The notes below the pieces were generated by a model. That model was not told the DNA's origin, did not search any database, and saw only the letters and a program-made list of their open reading frames with translations. This document shows positions 1-5,161 of a stretch of 11,167 nucleotides of DNA, piece after piece. Where the stretch lies: assembly GCA_028708195.1 (NCBI GenBank), contig JAQVZK010000037.1, positions 1 through 11,167 of the forward strand, written 5' to 3'. Position 1 is the first letter of the stretch; the number at the start of each line of letters is the position of its first letter. The position numbers and the translations under genes are program-made. The DNA comes from Desulfovibrio sp. (GTDB taxonomy: Bacteria > Desulfobacterota > Desulfovibrionia > Desulfovibrionales > Desulfovibrionaceae).

Positions 1-3
1 ATA

Positions 4-19
4 TGTGGCTTTCGCCACA
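4..19 (-). terminator. GNRA-tetraloop hairpin downstream of the minus-strand gene (possible terminator)
   Basis: Read on the minus strand, this is a perfect 6-bp stem (TGTGGC / GCCACA) closed by a GAAA tetraloop. It starts about 33 bases after the stop of the glycosidase-family gene. The window ends before any U-tract could be seen, so a terminator role is only inferred. It could equally be the edge of another structured element to the left. Confidence 0.3.
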
Positions 20-51
20 GCCCCGCAGGTGCGCCATCAGCGGGCTTTCGC

Positions 52-1266
52 TTACGGGGTGGTCGTTTGGGATGGGATCTGCGAAGGGGCGGGCACGTCT
101 GAAGCTGTCCCTGCCACATCTGAAGCTGGCACGGGCACGTCTGAAGCTGGCACGGGCACGTCTGAAGCCGGCAAGGAAAGAGGGGGGCTCGGTTCGCCGT
201 CTTCCGTTTCTTCTGTAGCGGCAGAGCGGCGTACTGCGCCCAGCACATTGGGCAGCAAGGCGCGAATGTCACCGGTTACCAGCAGACCTGCGGTACTTTG
301 CCCTGTGAGTTCGTGCCGCCAGTGGGCAGAGCGCACAAGCAGGCCAGCTTGCCCGCCACCTTCCACATACATGACTGTGCGTATGTTGAGGGGCAGGTGC
401 AGCAGTTGCTGGGCAAAGGCGTAGGCTTCTACAGGCTGGCGGCAGTGGAGAAAAAGAATGCGCCCCTCACCGTCTTGCGCCACCGCAGAAATGGAGTAGT
501 GCGGCCCGCCGGGCGACCACAGGATGCGCCTGTCGGCGTTGGTCATGCGGTAGTTCTGTATCACGAGGCGATACTGGCCGATATGCTGCTCCCACAGGGG
601 GTCATCCCGGTCCACAATGGCGGCCCCGGGCAGTTCTGGGCTGCTGGGCCCCGCGACAAAGAAGGCCCCAAACCGTTGCACCACACGTTTGTTGTTGAAG
701 TGGCCGTCCTGTTTCATGAAGCCCGTGCTGGTTACGCCGTCGGGCAGGTACATGCTGGCGTTGATGGCTGCGGAGAGGTTGTACTGCTCGGCCCACTGGT
801 TCAGTGAGCGCAGGGGGCCGCCATCCTGTGAGCGGGCGCAGAGAATGAAATTGAAGTGGGCCGGGTCGATGCGTAGGGCCGTCAGCAGGGCTTCGTTGTC
901 ATTGAGACGAAACTGGCCAAAATCCAGCCCGGCTTCCAGTTGTCGCCAGTCGGGCTTGCCCCGGTCGTCAACTCCGGCGGAAGACGGAGCGGGGGCGGCT
1001 ACTCCCGGTGCCGAAAGAACGGCGTTTTTAGGGGGTGTCTCCAGGGCGGGGGCAGGGGCAGGGGCTCCGGCAGTCACAGGTGCAGGGTCGGCTCCAGTTG
1101 GTGCGGGTGCTCCGGCAGGCACGGCCAATATCCGGTGCGGTTCTGTCTGGTTATCCTGAGCCGCACCGACATCTGGGGGGAAACAGAGCAAGAGCGCCGC
1201 CAGAGTGCAGACCGCGCGCGCCAGCATAAAGACACGACCCCGCATGGGGGCGTCTGTCTTGCCCAT
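52..1266 (-). CDS. Exported phosphodiester glycosidase family protein (NAGPA/DUF2233-like)
   Basis: Probable extracytoplasmic hydrolase of the phosphodiester glycosidase family (Pfam NAGPA/DUF2233 type); its substrate cannot be read from sequence. From the start chosen here the protein is 404 aa. It has a signal peptide (hydrophobic stretch about residues 15-29, cleavage near GAA at 34-36), a Pro/Ala-rich linker to about residue 104, the catalytic-type domain about 106-340, and a Pro/Ser/Asp-rich tail with four 7-residue repeats. Family-like motifs include AINASMYLPDG (about 167-177), a following TGFMKQDG, SPGGPHYS (about 251-258) and a late VEGGGQAGLL (about 301-310). The frame stays open up to 1590 but that would overlap metF. 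In-frame ATGs lie at 1320, 1266, 1245 and 1227; none has a good Shine-Dalgarno, so the start is uncertain. 1266 or 1245 gives a sensible signal peptide. Transcribed divergently from metF. Confidence 0.75.
   Translation of the reverse strand: MGKTDAPMRGRVFMLARAVCTLAALLLCFPPDVGAAQDNQTEPHRILAVPAGAPAPTGADPAPVTAGAPAPAPALETPPKNAVLSAPGVAAPAPSSAGVDDRGKPDWRQLEAGLDFGQFRLNDNEALLTALRIDPAHFNFILCARSQDGGPLRSLNQWAEQYNLSAAINASMYLPDGVTSTGFMKQDGHFNNKRVVQRFGAFFVAGPSSPELPGAAIVDRDDPLWEQHIGQYRLVIQNYRMTNADRRILWSPGGPHYSISAVAQDGEGRILFLHCRQPVEAYAFAQQLLHLPLNIRTVMYVEGGGQAGLLVRSAHWRHELTGQSTAGLLVTGDIRALLPNVLGAVRRSAATEETEDGEPSPPLSLPASDVPVPASDVPVPASDVAGTASDVPAPSQIPSQTTTP
92..175 (-). repeat. Four 21-bp tandem repeats inside the 3' end of the glycosidase-family gene
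   Basis: The core (A)CGTCTGAAGCT recurs with an exact 21-base period, beginning near 95, 116, 137 and 158. The middle copies are nearly identical and the outer ones have diverged. Each unit encodes seven residues of the type ASDVPVP, giving a repetitive Pro-rich tail at the C-terminus. The period is a multiple of three, so copy-number changes would not break the frame. Confidence 0.85.
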
Positions 1267-1343
1267 GCGGGCGGCGCGCGGGGGCTGCCCGCATGTATGA
1301 TTGCTGTTGCGTATTTTCATAGTATGCTTTTGGGCTTGAACCT

Positions 1344-1372
1344 GCATTACGACCAAGTCGTGTATTTTGCAA
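1344..1372 (-). promoter_or_regulatory. Weak candidate sigma-70 promoter for the minus-strand gene
   Basis: On the minus strand, TTGCAA (1372-1367) is separated by 17 bases from TAATGC (1349-1344). If real, transcription would begin near 1337. That would favour a start codon at 1320 or further downstream and rule out upstream ATGs. Both hexamers are imperfect, so the call is tentative. Confidence 0.25.
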
Positions 1373-1392
1373 GGGCTGTCTGGCCTTTTTTC

Positions 1393-1420
1393 TTGACATA
1401 TCAGCTTATCTTGATATAAA
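1393..1420 (+). promoter_or_regulatory. metF promoter (sigma-70 type)
   Basis: A consensus -35 box TTGACA (1393-1398) is followed after 16 bases by TATAAA (1415-1420). The predicted start near 1427 leaves a leader of about 50 bases before the metF ATG at 1480. No riboswitch-like structure was recognised in that leader. Confidence 0.7.
1398..1417. promoter_or_regulatory. Candidate operator: inverted repeat ATATCA-N8-TGATAT between the metF -35 and -10 boxes
   Basis: ATATCA (1398-1403) and TGATAT (1412-1417) form a perfect 6-bp inverted repeat. A second, nested dyad TATC-TT-GATA lies at 1407-1416. The position overlaps the promoter, as expected for a repressor site. In Desulfovibrio, methionine-cycle genes including metF are known targets of SahR, an ArsR-family regulator that responds to S-adenosylhomocysteine. 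Assigning this site to SahR is inference from position and target gene only. Confidence 0.45.
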
Positions 1421-1479
1421 CATAAATATGGCTGGTCATAAAAAAGGCCGCCTTCGCGCCGTACAGAAGGAGTCGCAGC

Positions 1480-2358
1480 ATGCATATTGGAGACAGCATT
1501 CGAGCCGCCAAGAAGCCGTTTTTTTCGTTGGAGTTTTTTCCTCCGGCCGCTGAAGCGAGTCTGCCCGGTTTTTTTAAAAATGTGGAGCAATTGCAGGCTC
1601 TGGATCCACTATTTGTTTCCGTCACGTATGGAGCGGGCGGTGGCAAGCAGCACAACTCGCTTGCTGTAACAGCCGAGCTGGCGCGGCGTGGGCTGAGCAC
1701 GATGGCTCACCTCACCTGCGTTGGTGCCGAGCCTGAGAAGATTTCATCCTATCTTGCAGAGTTGCGGTCTTTTGGGGTGGATAATGTGCTTGCCCTGCGT
1801 GGCGACCCGCCTGTTGATCAGGAGTGGGACTGGAGCAAGGGCTACTTTCAGCATGCCTCGGACCTTGTGATGTTTGCCCGCCGCGAGCAGCCTGACATGG
1901 GCATTGGCGTGGCCGCCTACCCGGCACCACACCCGGAATCCACATCCATTTCGCAGGACAGGAGCTATACCGCTGAAAAAATGCGCAGTGGCGCGGACTT
2001 TGCCGTGACCCAGCTTTTTTTTGACTCGCGCGAGTATCTGGACCTGCTGGAGCATCTGCGCGGCAGGGGCATTCACACGCCCATTATTCCGGCTATTTTA
2101 CCCATCCAGAGCTTTGATTCTTTGCGGCGTGTGCTTTCGCTTTGCGGTGCGAACATCCCCGGCAAGCTTTACCTTGACCTTGAAAAGGCCAATGAAAAGG
2201 GCGGTGCCGAGGCGGTACGTGAGGCGGGGCTTGAGTTCGCGGTGCGCCAGATACGCTTTTTGCTCGAGAGCGGTGCACCCGGCGTTCACCTTTACACCCT
2301 GAACAAGGCCGACATGTGCTTGCGGCTGGCGGACGAATCCGGCCTTTTGCGGGCGTAG
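1480..2358 (+). CDS. metF: 5,10-methylenetetrahydrofolate reductase
   Basis: Reduces 5,10-methylene-tetrahydrofolate to 5-methyl-tetrahydrofolate using flavin, supplying the methyl group for methionine synthesis and, in anaerobes, C1 metabolism. It is a cytoplasmic TIM-barrel enzyme. The 292-aa length matches the bacterial short form. Visible family motifs are SLEFFPP (16-22, with E18 in the position of the conserved catalytic Glu), VTYGAGG (48-54), HLTC (77-80), ALRGDPP (105-111, with the flavin-contacting Asp109), AAYPAPHPES, the K-x3-GADFAVTQLFFD block, and a C-terminal GVHLYTLN. The ATG is preceded by a strong AGAAGGAG (1465-1472) at 7-base spacing. It appears to be monocistronic, with its own promoter and operator and a hairpin after it. 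No MetV-type partner gene is adjacent. Stop codon TAG. Confidence 0.96.
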   Translation: MHIGDSIRAAKKPFFSLEFFPPAAEASLPGFFKNVEQLQALDPLFVSVTYGAGGGKQHNSLAVTAELARRGLSTMAHLTCVGAEPEKISSYLAELRSFGVDNVLALRGDPPVDQEWDWSKGYFQHASDLVMFARREQPDMGIGVAAYPAPHPESTSISQDRSYTAEKMRSGADFAVTQLFFDSREYLDLLEHLRGRGIHTPIIPAILPIQSFDSLRRVLSLCGANIPGKLYLDLEKANEKGGAEAVREAGLEFAVRQIRFLLESGAPGVHLYTLNKADMCLRLADESGLLRA

Positions 2359-2426
2359 CGCAAAGCGGGCTCCGGCAATTTTGCCGTGGTGACGGCGTAA
2401 AGTCTGCGCAGCGGGCTTGTCATATA

Positions 2427-2460
2427 TCTGGTCCCCCGGCGGTTACGTTGGGGGACCAGA
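2427..2460 (+). terminator. Strong hairpin downstream of metF
   Basis: TCTGGTCCCCC (2427-2437) pairs perfectly with GGGGGACCAGA (2450-2460), an 11-bp GC-rich stem with a 12-base loop, 68 bases after the metF stop. No T-run follows, so it may be a weak or Rho-assisted terminator or a 3'-end stabilising structure rather than a classical intrinsic terminator. Confidence 0.5.
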
Positions 2461-2553
2461 CTGTTGAGACCGCCGCACGTCTTAAGGGCTCCGCCCCGGA
2501 TGGCCTTGTTTTGGGCCAAGGTACTCCCTCTCCCACAAAGCATTCCAATACGT

Positions 2554-2605
2554 CAAAAACTTCCCTCCCTCACAAAATTCTTCCACAGACCAAAAACTTC
2601 CCTCC
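2554..2605. repeat. Direct repeat CAAAAACTTCCCTCC (two exact copies)
   Basis: The 15-mer CAAAAACTTCCCTCC occurs at 2554-2568 and again at 2591-2605, start-to-start distance 37 bases. Read on the minus strand it is GGAGGGAAGTTTTTG. From general impression, similar GGGAAGTTTTTG strings occur in intergenic regions of Desulfovibrio genomes; that part is recollection, not shown here. The copies lie just upstream of the MFS promoter. Confidence 0.7.
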
Positions 2606-2613
2606 GCTTCCTG

Positions 2614-2642
2614 TTGACCAGCCCCAGACCCAAAGATATTCT
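2614..2642 (+). promoter_or_regulatory. Promoter of the MFS gene, positioned for a leaderless transcript
   Basis: TTGACC (2614-2619), a 17-base spacer, then TATTCT (2637-2642). The expected start, about 7 bases after the -10 box, falls on the A of the ATG at 2649. There is no Shine-Dalgarno sequence in the preceding bases. Confidence 0.5.
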
Positions 2643-2648
2643 CTCGCC

Positions 2649-4028
2649 ATGTCATCATCCATCGAAAAAGGCCACGGCTGGCTTCTTATTGCGGTTTGTA
2701 CCTCACTGTTCTGTATGCCCTTCATGATGGCCGGGGTGAATGCTGTTCTGCCGCCTATGGCCGCAGACCTGAACGCCAGCGTGCAGGAACTGGGGCTTAT
2801 GGGGGCCTTCTACGCGATGGGGCTTGCCGTTTTTCAGCTAGCCAGCGGCAGTCTTGGCGATATTTTGGGGTACCGGCGCATCTTCATTTGGGGCACAGTC
2901 ATCTTTGGTATTAGCGGGGCCTTGCTGGGGTTTGCCCCTTCTGTAGAAGTGTTTTTGGGGTTGCGCCTTGTGCAGGGCGTGGGTGGGGCCATGTTCAACG
3001 CCTGCGGTCTTGCGCTTCTGGCGTCGGCGGCACCTCCTGAAAAAAGGGCCATCTATCTTGGCTACAGTGGGTCCGCCGTTTATGCGGGTATTGCCTGCGG
3101 CCCCCCCGTGGCGGGCTTTGTGGCTGGCTGGCTTGACTGGCGCTGGCTTTTTTGGGGCAACGCCTTTGCGTCCCTCGGCGTGCTTCTGCTTATGAAGTAC
3201 TGCGTAAAGCTTGACTGGCGCACGGCCAAGGGCCGCCCCTTTGACTGGGGAGGCTGTATAATCTACGGGCTGGCCATGACGGCGCTGACCTTTGGCTCGT
3301 CAGAACTGGCGGATTACCCCGTCATGGCGGGTTGCCTGCTGGCGGCGTTCGTCGTTCTTATGGTGCTGTTCTGCTTCAAGGAACTGCGCAGCGAGTTTCC
3401 CATTCTTGATATTCGTCTGCTGGCGCGCAACCGGGTTTTCGCCCTGTCGTCGCTGGCGGCCTTCATCAATTACAGCTCCTTTTTCGGCATCCTTTTCTTT
3501 TTCAGCCTGTATCTGCAGTTTGGCCTGGGCATGACGGTGCAGCAGGCGGGCATGTTTCTGGCCTTGCAATCTCTGGTGCAGGCTTTGATGACGCCCGTGG
3601 CGGCCCGGTTGTGCCTCAAGTTCGATCCCGGCCATGTGAGCGCGGTGGGCGTGGGCTTATGCGGTCTGGGGCTTTTGACGTCGGCTTTTCTGGAAATTGA
3701 TTCGCCCATAGGCGTGCTGCTGGCTGCCCAGGGGTTGCTTGGCGTGGGTATAAGTCTTTTCGCGCTGCCCAATACCACCATTATTCTCGAAAGCGCGGGG
3801 CCGGAGCACGTGGGGCAGGCATCCGGCCTGACAGGAGCCGTGCGCACTGGCGGGCAGCTTGTAAACATGGCTGTCATCACGCTGACCCTGGGTTTTTTTC
3901 TGGGCGATCAGGCTGCCGGGCCGGAAACCATAGACGCTTTTATGGACAGTATGCACGTTGACCTGGTGGTCTTTGGCGTACTGAATCTGCTGGCCGTGGG
4001 CTGCGTGCTGGCGCGCAACAGAAAGTAA
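2649..4028 (+). CDS. MFS transporter, DHA2 / EmrB-QacA-like (14-TM drug:H+ antiporter type)
   Basis: Inner-membrane secondary transporter, probably a proton-driven exporter; the substrate is unknown. The protein is 459 aa and very hydrophobic, with about 14 predicted membrane spans. Major-facilitator motifs are visible: motif A GSLGDILGYRR (67-77), the motif B arginine in RLVQGVGG (R106), and the antiporter motif C GPPVAGFVAGW (151-161) followed by LDWRWLFWGN, typical of the 14-TM DHA2 group. ATG 2649 is chosen because the next Met residues lie inside TM1, and the frame upstream (open from 2316) is non-coding in character. There is no ribosome-binding site, which fits the promoter position and a leaderless start. 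No regulator or periplasmic adaptor gene is adjacent, so it may work alone. No clear terminator follows; the next promoter starts 37 bases after its TAA. Confidence 0.88.
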   Translation: MSSSIEKGHGWLLIAVCTSLFCMPFMMAGVNAVLPPMAADLNASVQELGLMGAFYAMGLAVFQLASGSLGDILGYRRIFIWGTVIFGISGALLGFAPSVEVFLGLRLVQGVGGAMFNACGLALLASAAPPEKRAIYLGYSGSAVYAGIACGPPVAGFVAGWLDWRWLFWGNAFASLGVLLLMKYCVKLDWRTAKGRPFDWGGCIIYGLAMTALTFGSSELADYPVMAGCLLAAFVVLMVLFCFKELRSEFPILDIRLLARNRVFALSSLAAFINYSSFFGILFFFSLYLQFGLGMTVQQAGMFLALQSLVQALMTPVAARLCLKFDPGHVSAVGVGLCGLGLLTSAFLEIDSPIGVLLAAQGLLGVGISLFALPNTTIILESAGPEHVGQASGLTGAVRTGGQLVNMAVITLTLGFFLGDQAAGPETIDAFMDSMHVDLVVFGVLNLLAVGCVLARNRK

Positions 4029-4064
4029 ATGAAAAAATGGCGGTATCAGGGGCAGAAAAAAGTC

Positions 4065-4091
4065 TAAAGTTTTTTGTAGGGCAGCCGAACA
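4065..4091 (+). promoter_or_regulatory. Sigma-28 (FliA) promoter for the DVU0524-like gene and flgM
   Basis: TAAAGTTT (4065-4072), exactly 11 bases, then GCCGAACA (4084-4091). This matches the enterobacterial FliA consensus TAAAGTTT-N11-GCCGATAA at 14 of 16 fixed positions. Predicted start is near 4098, giving a leader of about 16 bases to the ATG at 4114. Placing flgM under sigma-28 is the familiar negative autoregulatory arrangement. Confidence 0.8.
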
Positions 4092-4113
4092 AGCAGTAAG
4101 GACGGAGAGATTC

Positions 4114-4602
4114 ATGGCCGACGCCAATTCCGCAAAACTGCGCATGATGCTACAAGGGTATGAGCAGCAACTGCTGGCAGCCCGGCGTCTTGCGCGTTTT
4201 CGGGTTCGCATGCGGCTGGCGCACGGCGATGCGCCTGATGATCCTGACCCGGCAGCCAACAGGCATGCCTGCGTTGAAAAAGTGGCGCGCGAGCTGTATG
4301 AAACTCTGATCTTCACCGGCAGTGATAACCCCGTGGTGGAGAAAATCCGCCAGGAACTGGGCAGGGAAGTGGGGCAGGAAGTGCGCTTCACCTATCCGCC
4401 AGGCCAGAGACTGCATATTGTGGGCGAAGGCCCGGAAGGCATGCAGCCGCTGCCCGAGGATTTGCACAGAAGAACACGGCATGCCCTGTGGCGCATCACC
4501 CGCGACACGGTAGACAAAAGTATGCTGGAAGAGCCGCCAAAAGATGGAAATTTTGTGAAACCGGCGGCACAGGGCGGTGCGGAAGTGCCGTCAGCGGAGT
4601 AG
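4114..4602 (+). CDS. DVU0524-like FlgM-associated protein of unknown function
   Basis: A 162-aa soluble, strongly charged protein with no signal peptide or membrane segment. The N-terminal third is rich in Arg, Leu and Ala and looks helical. A compact middle block (ARELYETLIFTGSDNPVVEK, about 57-76, then a REVGQEVRF segment) looks like the conserved part, and the last 20 residues appear disordered. It resembles the hypothetical gene found next to flgM in Desulfovibrio, which I recall being named the DVU0524 family of FlgM-associated proteins; that match is from memory. The ATG has a GGAG (4104-4107) at 6-base spacing. It is the first gene behind the sigma-28 promoter, and the end of its coding region supplies the Shine-Dalgarno of flgM, so the two are co-transcribed and probably translationally coupled. 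A role in FlgM or FliA control is inferred from position only. Confidence 0.75.
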   Translation: MADANSAKLRMMLQGYEQQLLAARRLARFRVRMRLAHGDAPDDPDPAANRHACVEKVARELYETLIFTGSDNPVVEKIRQELGREVGQEVRFTYPPGQRLHIVGEGPEGMQPLPEDLHRRTRHALWRITRDTVDKSMLEEPPKDGNFVKPAAQGGAEVPSAE

Positions 4603-4605
4603 TGT

Positions 4606-4929
4606 ATGGAAATCAAGAATACAACGAACAGCTTTTTTGATCCTTATGCCGCCGGGCTGGACAAGAGCGCCGAGGCCAGAACTGACACGCGCCTGAAAGC
4701 ACGTGCCGAAGGTACTGGCACGGAAGCCCCGCAAGGGGATACGGTCAGCGTTTCACAGGATGCCCTGCTGCTGACGGAAGCGCGCCGCGCCGCACAAAGC
4801 GCGCCGGACGTGCGCTAGGAAAAAGTCGAGGCCCTGCGCATTCAGGTTGCCAACGGAACCTACAAGCCAGACAGCAAGCTTATCGCCGCCAATCTTGCGC
4901 GCGAAGAACCAGGCCTGTTCCAGATATAG
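4606..4929 (+). pseudogene. flgM: flgM, anti-sigma-28 factor, interrupted by an in-frame TAG at codon 71
   Basis: FlgM binds sigma-28 (FliA) in the cytoplasm and is exported through the finished hook to release late flagellar gene expression. The frame begins at ATG 4606 with GGAG (4596-4599) inside the preceding gene. The first 70 codons end in GDTVSVSQDALLLTEARRA...APDVR, a typical start of the FlgM domain. Codon 71 is TAG (4816-4818). The same frame then continues with EKVEALRIQVANGTYKPDSK and ends in EEPGLFQI before a second TAG at 4927-4929. This is exactly the conserved sigma-28-binding C-terminal half of FlgM, so the intact protein would be 107 aa. A single change, such as CAG to TAG, explains it. 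The 70-aa product should be unable to bind sigma-28. Alternatives are a sequencing error, amber suppression, or recoding; recoding is unlikely because TAG ends most other genes here. Confidence 0.88.
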
Positions 4930-5022
4930 TTTTATAGCCTTCGTCTGACGCGCACTGCGTTCATGCCGCCACAGAGTGGCAGGGCAGTACCGCGCACCAT
5001 CAGGCCAGATTTTATAGTACGG

Positions 5023-5067
5023 CCCCGACCCCGCTCCCTGTGAGCGAGGTCGGGGTTTTGGCGTTTT
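5023..5067 (+). terminator. Intrinsic terminator of the DVU0524-like/flgM unit
   Basis: A 14-bp stem with one C/A mismatch: CCCCGACC-c-CGCTC (5023-5036) pairs with GAGCG-a-GGTCGGGG (5042-5055) around a 5-base loop. It is followed directly by TTTTGGCGTTTT (5056-5067). It lies 93 bases after the flgM stop and separates flgM from flgI. Confidence 0.88.
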
Positions 5068-5106
5068 GAGCCGTTGATGCTTGTGTGGCGCTGACTTCAA
5101 GCCGTT

Positions 5107-5122
5107 CGGCACGGTTTCTGCA
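5107..5122 (+). promoter_or_regulatory. Sigma-54 promoter for flgI-flgJ
   Basis: CGGCACG-GTTT-CTGCA, with the invariant GG (5108-5109) and GC (5120-5121) exactly 10 bases apart, against the consensus TGGCACG-N4-TTGCA. Predicted start is near 5133, leaving about 29 bases including the flgI ribosome-binding site. It lies after the terminator, so flgI has its own promoter. Confidence 0.75.
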
Positions 5123-5161
5123 GAACAGGCTGTGCCGGTATTCCGGCAAGGAGTCAGCGCC

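Larger units (their letters stand above)
2461..2648. other. Non-coding C-rich spacer between metF and the MFS gene
   Basis: The metF-MFS gap (2359-2648) has no convincing gene. Besides the downstream hairpin it holds a small GGGC-TCC-GCCC hairpin near 2488, a strongly C-rich, G-poor stretch (about 2520-2612), a 15-bp direct repeat, and at its right end the MFS promoter. An open frame runs through from 2316, but it overlaps metF and its translation shows no domain before the ATG at 2649. Confidence 0.6.

Noticed and set aside
1267..1590. Upstream starts (up to 1590) for the glycosidase-family gene
   Set aside because: They overlap the metF start and its promoter and would bury the signal peptide more than 100 residues inside the protein.
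2373..2386. CGGCAA-TT-TTGCCG hairpin right after metF as terminator
   Set aside because: The stem is short with a 2- to 4-base loop and no T-tract; the 2427-2460 hairpin is far stronger.
2316..2648. N-terminal extension of the MFS protein back to 2316
   Set aside because: It would overlap metF, adds about 110 residues with no domain or membrane segment, and covers repeats and the promoter.
4056..4075. A6/T6 inverted repeat after the MFS gene as a terminator
   Set aside because: The stem is purely A-T with an unpaired interior. The T-run is better explained as part of the sigma-28 -35 element.
4816..4929. Separate restart gene for the FlgM C-terminal half after the amber codon
   Set aside because: No ATG or GTG follows in frame close to the stop. 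The only option is a CTG at 4834 with a poorly spaced AGGA, which is not convincing.
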